This document shows positions 1-6,159 of a stretch of 8,381 nucleotides of DNA, piece after piece (positions within the stretch are counted from its first letter, which is position 1; every line of letters starts with the position of its first letter). The notes beneath the pieces are model-generated. The model saw only the letters and a list, made by a program, of their open reading frames with translations. It did no database searches and was not told the DNA's origin. The position numbers and the translations under genes are program-made. Source of the DNA: Verrucomicrobiales bacterium (GTDB lineage Bacteria; Verrucomicrobiota; Verrucomicrobiia; Verrucomicrobiales; DEV007); contig JALRFZ010000659.1 of NCBI GenBank assembly GCA_023253615.1, positions 1-8,381 of the forward strand, written 5' to 3'.

Positions 1-1
1 T

Positions 2-328
2 GGAGCGATCTCGAGTCTCTTCGAGCGGCAGAAATCCACCGCTCCGGTGGGCTCACTTGCTCCGAACGAATACGGGCTCTACGACGTGCGCGGCAATGTG
101 TGGGAATGGGTGAGCGACTGGTATTCCCAGACCATCGTCACCCGCATCCAGAAAGACGGCGCCACCCCGAATCCCGAATGGGTCGGCACCGATCGCAAGG
201 TGCTCCGCGGTGGCGCCTGGAACCGGTCGGGTCAATTCGATCTCGCCGTCGGCAACCGCATGGGCGCGAGCCCCTCATCGAAGGATCGTTACGACGTCGG
301 CTTCCGCGTGGTGTTGATGCGGGATTGA
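2..328 (+). CDS. SUMF1/formylglycine-generating-enzyme-like domain protein (C-terminal part, 5' end outside window)
   Basis: The open frame runs in from the left edge and ends at TGA 326-328, so only the last 108 residues are visible. They carry the C-terminal signature of the FGE-sulfatase (SUMF1/EgtB/PvdO) fold: PVGS, then PNEYGLYDVRGNVWEW, then SDWY, then a VLRGGAW block (GGAW at 209-220), and GFRVV at the end. In true formylglycine-generating enzymes the segment after GGSW holds two catalytic or copper-binding cysteines. Here it reads NRSGQFDLAVGNR, with no cysteine anywhere in the visible part. The protein is therefore probably not a sulfatase-activating oxidase but one of the many SUMF1-fold proteins that bind ligands or have other chemistry. 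The GTG at 47 is an internal valine and not the start. The gene converges on the next one, with stop codons only 11 bases apart. Domain assignment is firm; function is open. Confidence 0.9.
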   Translation, partial: GAISSLFERQKSTAPVGSLAPNEYGLYDVRGNVWEWVSDWYSQTIVTRIQKDGATPNPEWVGTDRKVLRGGAWNRSGQFDLAVGNRMGASPSSKDRYDVGFRVVLMRD

Positions 329-339
329 GGGGGGCTTTT

Positions 340-1233
340 TCACTCCACCACAAACCCCTCCGTCACCAGGGGAGGGACGACCGCCCCCGGTTTGAAGTGG
401 AAAACCCGCTGGGCCTGTCCGGCCGGATCTTCGGCGGCGTAGATCGCGACTTCGACCCTTGGAGCCCCTTCGCGGGCCCCCTCGGGGAGCAGCTTGGTCT
501 CGATGCGCACCTGGTTGCTGCCGCGCTTCACTCCGCCCATGACGAGTTCGCTCGCCTTCACGTTCTTGAAAGTGCCGGTGAGGTGGCCGTTGACGTGGAT
601 CTTCACCTCGTGCCCGGTCGCGTCGATCCACGCCTCGGCGACGTAGGCGGGTGTCTCGACCGGCTGCGGGAGCGGCGGGAGGTAGGGCGCGGGCTGGAAT
701 TCCTCGCCGCGGAGAAAGGAGAAATCGCTGTTGCGGATCTGCAGGAGGATCTCGCCGTCGTTGCCGATCTTCACGATGCGGAGGTTGTCGAACTTCCATT
801 TGCCCTCCTCGCGGAGAAAGTGGAGCACGAGGAGGTTGTCCGACAAGGCCGTGCCGGGCTCACCGCCGAAGTTCGCCTTGCCGAAGTAGGTGGAGGTGGC
901 GGTGTCGCCGGTGGAGAGCACGCCGAGGGCGATGAGTCCCCCGAGCTGGGGCGCGGACACGGGATCATCGAAGAGCGCCTGGGGAAAGACGAGCTTTTGC
1001 GAGACGATGCGGTTGCGGGTTTCGATCTGACGGGAAAAGGCGGTGGTCTGCTCCCACAGCGTCAGGTCGCCGCCGTCCATCGCGCGCCGCCAGGCCTCGT
1101 AGGCGGATTCGAGCGAGACGCGGATCGAGTTGTCCGGCCGGGCGGCCGGCAGGTTTTCCGACTGGGCCGCGGCAGGGCGGGGGAGGAGAAAGAGCGCTGC
1201 GGTCGCCAGGAGGAGGGAACGGGGGAATTGCAT
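340..1233 (-). CDS. secreted NTF2-like protein of unknown function
   Basis: The product has 297 residues. The start is set at ATG 1231-1233 because it gives a canonical signal peptide: MQFPR, a hydrophobic stretch LLLATAALFLL, and an AAA cleavage site near residue 23. Residues about 38-157 look like an NTF2/SnoaL-type fold: an opening helix (SLESAYEAWRRAMDGGDL), a central TATSTYFGK strand, and a closing FLREEGKWKFDNLRIVKIG strand pair of the kind common in DUF4440-like proteins. A proline-rich linker (about 181-195, PAPYLPPLPQP) leads to a second, beta-rich region (about 198-282), with strands such as HEVKIHVNGHLTG and RVEVAIYAAEDP. No catalytic motif is recognised. It is probably periplasmic or exported. 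An in-frame ATG at 1279-1281 would add 16 residues, but its GGAGG lies directly against the ATG and the signal peptide becomes less regular. The gene is divergent from the hydrolase-fold gene. The fold is inferred from sequence pattern only. Confidence 0.8.
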   Translation of the reverse strand: MQFPRSLLLATAALFLLPRPAAAQSENLPAARPDNSIRVSLESAYEAWRRAMDGGDLTLWEQTTAFSRQIETRNRIVSQKLVFPQALFDDPVSAPQLGGLIALGVLSTGDTATSTYFGKANFGGEPGTALSDNLLVLHFLREEGKWKFDNLRIVKIGNDGEILLQIRNSDFSFLRGEEFQPAPYLPPLPQPVETPAYVAEAWIDATGHEVKIHVNGHLTGTFKNVKASELVMGGVKRGSNQVRIETKLLPEGAREGAPRVEVAIYAAEDPAGQAQRVFHFKPGAVVPPLVTEGFVVE

Positions 1234-1265
1234 CCGGCCATGATACCACGGACGGATCAGGTTGC
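1231..1265 (-). promoter_or_regulatory. candidate extended -10 promoter, apparently leaderless
   Basis: Reading the minus strand, TGGTATCAT (1240-1248) is an extended -10 with five of six consensus bases in the hexamer TATCAT (1240-1245). Only six bases (1234-1239) separate it from the ATG at 1231-1233, which puts the expected transcription start on the A of that ATG. No Shine-Dalgarno sequence precedes the ATG. A weak -35 (TTGGGC, three of six) lies 18 bases upstream. This is pattern evidence only. Confidence 0.4.
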
Positions 1266-1313
1266 CCAAGAGGAGATTCATCCTCCGAAGAAGCCCGTTC
1301 GACGACTTCAGGC

Positions 1314-1342
1314 TTGAATTCGCGGGCGCGGACCTGTATCTC
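1314..1342 (+). promoter_or_regulatory. weak candidate sigma-70-type promoter for the hydrolase-fold gene
   Basis: TTGAAT (1314-1319) and TATCTC (1337-1342) are separated by 17 bases. They match the -35 and -10 consensus at four and three of six positions. The implied start near 1349 would leave a leader of about 15 bases containing the GGGAG ribosome-binding site before ATG 1364. The spacing is ideal but the hexamers are poor. Confidence 0.25.
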
Positions 1343-1363
1343 GGAACCGCGCGGGAGCCAGGC

Positions 1364-2245
1364 ATGAAAAAGGGATTCCAATGGGTGAATGATCGGGAAA
1401 AGCTCCTCCTCGGGCGGGCTCACCGGGTCGTGTACAAAACCCTCGAAGGGGGAGGAGAGCTCGCCCTTCACTTTTACCTGCCCAAGGATTTCCGCGAGGG
1501 ATCACCCCGGACCACCTTGCTGTTTTTCCACGGTGGCGCCTGGGATCGAGGCAGCGTCGTGCAGTTCGCCCCTCAGGCGCTCTACTACGTGGAGCGCGGC
1601 GCCATCGGCGTGCTCGCGGAATATCGCCATGCCGCCTCGCATCCGGGATCGCGGCCCTCGCAGTCGTATCAGGATGGACGTGCCGCGGTGCGCTATCTCC
1701 GCCAGCAGGCGGGCGAGCTGAATCTCGATCCGGCCCGGATCGTCGTGGTCGGCGGGGCCGCGGGCGGCAACATCGCGGGTGCGTTGGCCCTCGGCGCGCC
1801 GCTCTCGAAGGCGGAGGCGTCCTTCAAGCCGGCGGAGTCGCGTCCCGATGGGGCGATCCTCCTCAGCACGATCTTCGAGGTGGTGAAAGGTGGTCTCGGA
1901 TATCCGGCCTGCGGGGGTGCCCCCGAGGCGAAGCTCGTCTCGCTTTCGCGCTATCACGAGAGCGCTTGTCCGCCGATGCTGGTGGTACACGGCAACGCTG
2001 ATCGCCTCGTGCCCGTGGAGGAGGCGACCGCCTTCGCCGCCCGGCTCGGGCGGAAAAAGGTGCCGCATCGCCTCGTCGAATTCGAGGGGCGAGACCGCGA
2101 TTTCTTCAATCTCAATGTCGATCCGGTCTCCTACGAAGCCGTCCTCGCGGAGATCGACCAGTTTCTCGACGAGCACGGACTCCTGAAACACGATCCCTCT
2201 CACGAAGGGCCGCACGTGATCTCGCGCCGGGAGTCGGATTTTTGA
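1364..2245 (+). CDS. alpha/beta-hydrolase-fold protein of the HSL/BD-FAE esterase type, catalytic Ser and His replaced (probable pseudoenzyme)
   Basis: The product has 293 residues from ATG 1364, chosen because GGGAG lies six bases upstream; the frame is open back to a TTG at 1262 but has no comparable site there. The layout is that of hormone-sensitive-lipase or feruloyl-esterase-like proteins: HGGAW (56-60, oxyanion hole), YQDGRAAVRYLRQQA (102-116), LNLDPARIVVVGGAAGGNIAGA (119-140 region), HGNADRLVP (209-217, acid Asp213) and FEGRDRDFFN (240-249). Family members read GGSAGG at the nucleophile elbow and GxGHGFFN at the histidine. Here these are GGAAGG (Ala132, codon GCC at 1757-1759) and GRDRDFFN (Arg245, codon CGC at 2096-2098). 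Two of the three triad residues are thus missing, although the fold is intact and the frame unbroken. No signal peptide is seen, so it is probably cytoplasmic. It may bind a ligand or partner instead of hydrolysing an ester. Confidence 0.88.
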   Translation: MKKGFQWVNDREKLLLGRAHRVVYKTLEGGGELALHFYLPKDFREGSPRTTLLFFHGGAWDRGSVVQFAPQALYYVERGAIGVLAEYRHAASHPGSRPSQSYQDGRAAVRYLRQQAGELNLDPARIVVVGGAAGGNIAGALALGAPLSKAEASFKPAESRPDGAILLSTIFEVVKGGLGYPACGGAPEAKLVSLSRYHESACPPMLVVHGNADRLVPVEEATAFAARLGRKKVPHRLVEFEGRDRDFFNLNVDPVSYEAVLAEIDQFLDEHGLLKHDPSHEGPHVISRRESDF

Positions 2246-2250
2246 GACTT

Positions 2251-2270
2251 CGGGAACCTGCCGACCGGGG
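2251..2270. repeat. short gapped repeat, copy 1 (downstream of rng)
   Basis: CGGGAACCTG followed by CC and GACCGGGG. The same two blocks in the same orientation recur at 3959-3981 with three extra T (TTCCT in place of CC). Copy 1 lies about 20 bases past the rng stop on the minus strand. It can form only a four-base stem (TCGG/CCGA). Confidence 0.5.
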
Positions 2271-2276
2271 AAAAGC

Positions 2277-2289
2277 GGGGGGGGGGGGG
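2277..2289. repeat. homopolymer of 13 G (C13 on minus strand)
   Basis: Thirteen consecutive G lie between the convergent hydrolase-fold gene and the ribonuclease gene, touching the TAA stop of the latter (2290-2292 on the minus strand). The run is outside both reading frames, so length changes would not alter either protein. Such runs are prone to slippage and to sequencing length error. Confidence 0.95.
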
Positions 2290-3882
2290 TTACTCGCGGA
2301 TCTCCTTCTGGGTCTTCGCGTCGGCGACGACGACCTGCTCGCGGTGGTAGGAGGCGTCGCTGCGGAAGGTGAGTCGGGCGTTGTGGCGGCGCTCCAGCTC
2401 CGCGAAGAGTTCGCCATCATGGGTGCGGAGGCGCTCCATCACGTCGGGATTGACGATGACGAGGAGTTCGCGGCCCGGCGCTTCGCTCTTGCCGAGGATG
2501 GAGTTGAGGCGGCGCTGCAGCTCCACGCTCATGGATTCGGCGCTCTTCACCATGCCGCGGCCCTGGCAGTGGTGGCAGGGCTCGTTGACGGTGATGTTGA
2601 GGCTTTCGTGGAGGCGCTGGCGCGTCATTTCCATGAGGCCGAGCGGCGAGATCTGCAGGATCTGCGTCTTCGCCTTGTCGTGCTTGAGGCGTTCCTTCAT
2701 CGCCTTGTAGACGGCCATCTGGTCGCGGCGCGACTTCATGTCGATGAAGTCGATGACGAGGAGACCGCCGATGTTGCGGAGGCGGACCTGGCGGGCGACT
2801 TCCTCGGCGGCCTCGATGTTGGTCTGCAGGATCATCTTGTCCTGGGTCTTGGCGCGCCCGGTGTTGACGTCGATGGCGATCAGGGCCTCGGTCTCGTCGA
2901 TGACGAGGTATCCGCCGCTGGGCAGCCAGACCTGGCGGTAGAAGGCGTCGTCGATCTGGCGCTGGATGCCGAGCTTCTCGAAGATGGGCGTGGTCGTCAG
3001 GTAATATTGGATGCGCTTGCGGGAACGCCGCGAGATCACGCCGATGAGATCCTTCATGCGCTCGGCGGCGGCCTGGTCGTCGCAGAGGACTTCGTCGATC
3101 TCGTCGGTGAGGAAATCACGCACGGTGCGCTCGATGAGATCGGGCTCCTTGAAAACGCAGGTGGGGGCCTTGTTCGTGGAGGCCTTCTCCTCGATCTCGC
3201 GCCACTGGTCGACGAGGATGGCGAGGTCGCGGACGAAGTAGCGCACCTTCTGGCCGGCGGAGACGGTGCGGAGGATCACGCCCATCTTTTCCGGAATGGT
3301 GAGCTTGTCGCTCATGATCTTGCGGAGGCGGGTGCGCTCCTTGGGATCCTCGATCTTGCGGGAAATCCCGAGTTGGTCGTTGCGCGGCATCAGCACCATG
3401 TACCGGCCGGGCAGGGAGATGTTGGTGGTGATCCGCGGACCCTTGGTGCCTATGGGGCCCTTGGTGACCTGCACGAGCACTTCGGATCCGACGGGGTAGA
3501 GATCGGGGATGTCCTTCGACTGGATGCGCCTCTTGCCTTTCCCCTTGCCGTCGTCGCCGCCGCCTTTTTTGTTGTGGCGCTGGATCTCCTCCAGACCGGA
3601 GTCGAGGGCCTCGGGGATCGCGTCCCAGAAATGGAGGAAGGCGTTTTTCTCGAGCCCGATGTCGACGAACATCGCGTTCAGCCCGGGCTCGATGTTGCGC
3701 ACGACGCCCTTGTAGATGGAGCCGACGATGCTTTCGTCGTTTTTCCGCTCGACGGTGTATTCCTCGAGCGAGCCGTTTTCGAGGAGGGCGACCCGGGTCT
3801 CGAGCTTCTCACAGTTGACGATGATCTTGATGCCTTCGTTGAGTTTCTTGGATCCGAAGAGTTTGCGGAGTCTGGCGAACAT
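2290..3882 (-). CDS. rng: Rne/Rng-family endoribonuclease (RNase G-like)
   Basis: The product has 530 residues. This family cuts single-stranded RNA 5' regions in mRNA turnover and rRNA maturation, using a metal held by two aspartates. Visible parts in order: a short basic N-terminus; an S1 RNA-binding domain from about 36 (GSIYKGVVRNIEPGLNAMFVDIG); a Lys/Gly-rich insert inside S1 (about 102-124); return of S1 at YPVGSEVLVQVTKGPIGTKGPR; a 5'-sensor/RNase H-like region; and the DNase I-like catalytic region with IAIDVNTGR (Asp338) and GGLLVIDFIDM (Asp378), equivalent to Asp303 and Asp346 of E. coli RNase E. The zinc-link motif follows as CHHC (436-439), then QGRG. The long C-terminal degradosome scaffold of RNase E is absent, so RNase G is the better name, at slightly above the usual length (about 490). 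It starts at ATG 3880-3882 without a clear Shine-Dalgarno and follows the PBP2 gene by 105 bp. Confidence 0.95.
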   Translation of the reverse strand: MFARLRKLFGSKKLNEGIKIIVNCEKLETRVALLENGSLEEYTVERKNDESIVGSIYKGVVRNIEPGLNAMFVDIGLEKNAFLHFWDAIPEALDSGLEEIQRHNKKGGGDDGKGKGKRRIQSKDIPDLYPVGSEVLVQVTKGPIGTKGPRITTNISLPGRYMVLMPRNDQLGISRKIEDPKERTRLRKIMSDKLTIPEKMGVILRTVSAGQKVRYFVRDLAILVDQWREIEEKASTNKAPTCVFKEPDLIERTVRDFLTDEIDEVLCDDQAAAERMKDLIGVISRRSRKRIQYYLTTTPIFEKLGIQRQIDDAFYRQVWLPSGGYLVIDETEALIAIDVNTGRAKTQDKMILQTNIEAAEEVARQVRLRNIGGLLVIDFIDMKSRRDQMAVYKAMKERLKHDKAKTQILQISPLGLMEMTRQRLHESLNITVNEPCHHCQGRGMVKSAESMSVELQRRLNSILGKSEAPGRELLVIVNPDVMERLRTHDGELFAELERRHNARLTFRSDASYHREQVVVADAKTQKEIRE

Positions 3883-3954
3883 GGTGGGTAAAAGGGTTGG
3901 TTGAAAGTTGAAAGGGGGACGACGCGGCGCCGTCGGGGAAATATCGGGGATCCG

Positions 3955-3977
3955 GGTCCGGGAACCTGTTCCTGACC
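3955..3977 (-). other. intergenic hairpin between mrdA and rng
   Basis: GGTC-CG-GGAAC (3955-3965) pairs with GTTCC-T-GACC (3968-3977), giving nine base pairs with a small asymmetric bulge and a two-base spacer. It starts about 10 bases after the PBP2 stop codon on the transcribed minus strand. No U-tract follows on the minus strand, so an intrinsic terminator is unlikely. RNA processing, attenuation or 3'-end stability between mrdA and rng are possible roles. Confidence 0.35.
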
Positions 3978-3981
3978 GGGG
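3959..3981. repeat. short gapped repeat, copy 2 (downstream of mrdA)
   Basis: CGGGAACCTG, TTCCT, GACCGGGG: twenty bases match copy 1 at 2251-2270 in order, with three inserted T. Both copies follow a minus-strand stop codon in the same orientation. This copy overlaps the hairpin at 3955-3977. Confidence 0.5.
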
Positions 3982-3987
3982 GGAGAG

Positions 3988-6159
3988 TCATCGTTTCTTT
4001 TTCAGCCACTGGAAAGGGCGGAATTGGGGAGCGGGTTTGGAATTGAGCTGGCCGACCCGGCCGCGGGAATCGCTCGTCTCCTTGATGGTGGGCTGGGCGA
4101 GACCGCTGAGAGGTCGGAAATTGCGTTCCTGGAGGGAATCGGGGACGAAGGCGGCGATATCGACGGCGGATTCCTCCGCGGCGGCATCGGCCTGGGCGAA
4201 GGTGGCGACATCGCCGCCCTCGAAGGCGACGCTCATGACGCGGTCGTTGCGTCCGATCGCCTCGGGAAGGGCGGTCACCTCGATCTCGGCCCCTTTCTGC
4301 ATGGCCATGACGTTGTCGACGATGTTTTTCGCGATGGGCGAGGCGGCGCCGCCGCCGGAGTTTCCGTTTTCGACGAAGACACAGATGGCGAGTTCGGGCT
4401 CGTCGTAGGGGGCGAAGGCGATGAACCAGGCGTTGGTGGGCTGCTGGGGGTTGCCGGTCTGGGCGGTGCCGGTCTTGCCGGAAAGGGTCGTCAGCTCGGA
4501 CTTGGCACGGCCGGCGGTGCCACCCCCCTCGTTGACGACGCGCCACATGCCGCGCTTCACGACTTCGATGTGCCCGGGCGTGAGACCTTCGCGGGTGAGA
4601 TCGTGACGGAGGATGGGATTGTCGTCTTTCACCACGGTGCCATCCTTGTCGACGACCTTGCGGACGAGGCGAGGCTGGTAGACCTTGCCGCCGTTGGCGA
4701 CCGAGGCGGTGACGGAGGCCATCTGCAGGGGCGAGGCCTCGGTGGCACCCTGGCCGATCGAGACAAGCGCGGTAAAGGCGTCGCTCCACAAGAGCCCCTG
4801 CATCCGGAGCCATTCGGGATTCGGGACATTGCCGGGATTCTCACCCGTCACCTCGATGCCGGTGTTCCGCCCGAGCCCGAGCAGGTTCGTCATGGTCTGG
4901 ATGTTGCGGATTCCGGTATGGTTGGCGTAGCGGTAGAAAAAGCCGTTGCAACTGACCTTGATGGCGGCGCTCAGGTCGAGGGTGCCATGGCCGGAGCTCC
5001 AGCATTTCATGAATTTGTTGCCATACTGCGCCCCGCCGTCGCAGGAGAAATTCCGGTCGCAGGAGCCGGAAAGACAACCGGCGAGGGCAACGGGGATCTT
5101 GCCGGTCGATCCGGGGGAATAGGGATTGATCGCCCGGCTGAACATCGGACTGGTGGGATCCTCGGTGTAGCGTTTCCAGTCGTCGATGCGCACTTCCGGG
5201 ATGAAGACGTTCGGATTGAAAGAGGGCACCGAGGCGATCGCGAGGACGTCGCCGTTGCGGGGATCGATGACGACGGCGGCACCGCGGCCGATCTTGCGCA
5301 GACTTTGCTCGACGACCATCTGGATGCGGGCATCGATCGTGAGATAGACGTCCGATCCGGGCTCGGGATCGGTGCGGCTGACTTCGCCGACGAATTTGTT
5401 TTTCTCGTCGCGTTCGATGATGAGTTTCCCGGGTTTGCCCTGGAGGTAGTGGTCCATCGTCTTTTCCACCCCCATGACGCCGTAGTCGTCGCCGACGTAG
5501 TAGTTGAAATCCTGCTTCCGCTCGGCCGGGACCTGATCGGGATCGGCGAGATTCATGTAGCCGAGGATGTGGCAGGCGAGGGAATCGTAGAGGTAACGGC
5601 GTCGTCCGGTGCGGGTGACGGTGACGCCGGGGATGCCGATGTTGTTTTCCGCGAAGCGGGCGAATTCCTTGAAGCTGAGGTCGCGCCGGAAGGTGAAGGG
5701 CACGACGCCGCGGGTGGAACGGTAATGTACCCGCATCGCGCTGGTGCTGTAGTCGGCGAGCAGTCCCTGGTCCTGCAGGCCCGGGAAGACGGTGGCCTCG
5801 ACCACGGCGATGATGTCGGTCTCGGTCTTGATTTCCTTCTGACCGTAGCTGTCGAAGCGCTCCCAGGTGTATTCGGGCAGCTTTTTGTGGGTCTTCAGGT
5901 AGGCGGAGACGATCTCGCGGAGGTCGAACTGCAGCTCGTAGGTCGGCGTGCTGTCGACAAGGGTGAGACCGTTGCGGTCCTTGATCTCGCCACGGATCCC
6001 GGGGATGCGGACCGATTCGAATTTGCTCCCGGGCACCCGCGCCGCCCAGGTCGTGTATTCCGTGACCTGGATGCGGTACAGCCGGTAGACGAGCAGGGAG
6101 AACCCTGCCATCACGAGCACGGCGAGGAGGTAGAGCCGGAACCTATAGTGCGTCACCAT
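3988..6159 (-). CDS. mrdA: penicillin-binding protein 2 (elongasome D,D-transpeptidase)
   Basis: The product has 723 residues and is a class B PBP that cross-links peptidoglycan during side-wall growth. A membrane anchor lies at about 7-28 after a short cytoplasmic end. The PBP dimerisation (pedestal) domain follows, with RGEIKDRNG at 56-64 and the GxxGVEK block at 227-233. The transpeptidase domain shows all three motifs: SxxK as S351-T-G-K354, SxN as S403-C-N405 and KTGT at 562-565. Cys373, Cys386, His391 and Cys404 are spaced like the metal-binding loop reported in some PBP2 structures. The length exceeds the usual 600-650 because about 100 residues follow the domain (from about 620): an acidic Ala/Glu-rich part, then a basic tail ending WLKKKR. 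ATG 6157-6159 lies inside the end of mreD (17 bp overlap), which suggests coupled translation; no Shine-Dalgarno is seen. FtsI is less likely given the mre context. Confidence 0.95.
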   Translation of the reverse strand: MVTHYRFRLYLLAVLVMAGFSLLVYRLYRIQVTEYTTWAARVPGSKFESVRIPGIRGEIKDRNGLTLVDSTPTYELQFDLREIVSAYLKTHKKLPEYTWERFDSYGQKEIKTETDIIAVVEATVFPGLQDQGLLADYSTSAMRVHYRSTRGVVPFTFRRDLSFKEFARFAENNIGIPGVTVTRTGRRRYLYDSLACHILGYMNLADPDQVPAERKQDFNYYVGDDYGVMGVEKTMDHYLQGKPGKLIIERDEKNKFVGEVSRTDPEPGSDVYLTIDARIQMVVEQSLRKIGRGAAVVIDPRNGDVLAIASVPSFNPNVFIPEVRIDDWKRYTEDPTSPMFSRAINPYSPGSTGKIPVALAGCLSGSCDRNFSCDGGAQYGNKFMKCWSSGHGTLDLSAAIKVSCNGFFYRYANHTGIRNIQTMTNLLGLGRNTGIEVTGENPGNVPNPEWLRMQGLLWSDAFTALVSIGQGATEASPLQMASVTASVANGGKVYQPRLVRKVVDKDGTVVKDDNPILRHDLTREGLTPGHIEVVKRGMWRVVNEGGGTAGRAKSELTTLSGKTGTAQTGNPQQPTNAWFIAFAPYDEPELAICVFVENGNSGGGAASPIAKNIVDNVMAMQKGAEIEVTALPEAIGRNDRVMSVAFEGGDVATFAQADAAAEESAVDIAAFVPDSLQERNFRPLSGLAQPTIKETSDSRGRVGQLNSKPAPQFRPFQWLKKKR

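Noticed and set aside
1234..1281. Upstream ATG at 1279-1281 for the secreted protein
   Set aside because: The GGAGG abuts the ATG with no spacing, and the added residues disturb an otherwise canonical signal peptide; it is kept as an alternative only.
100..1317. 405-codon plus-strand open frame across the SUMF1-like and NTF2-like genes
   Set aside because: It overlaps two better supported genes and its translation is Arg/Gly/Val low-complexity without domain signatures.
1262..1363. TTG start at 1262 for the hydrolase-fold protein
   Set aside because: It adds 34 residues without family similarity, lacks a ribosome-binding site and runs through the candidate promoter. ATG 1364 has GGGAG at good spacing.
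2242..3891. 549-codon plus-strand open frame opposite rng
   Set aside because: It mirrors the rng frame on the other strand and shows no recognisable motif, while the minus strand encodes a complete RNase G.
3901..3914. Tandem TTGAAAG repeat upstream of rng
   Set aside because: It is only two 7-base units in a spacer, with no paired -10/-35 arrangement on the minus strand; it is easily a chance occurrence.
3955..3977. Intrinsic terminator after PBP2
   Set aside because: A hairpin is present, but no U-tract follows on the transcribed strand, so it is listed only as a hairpin.
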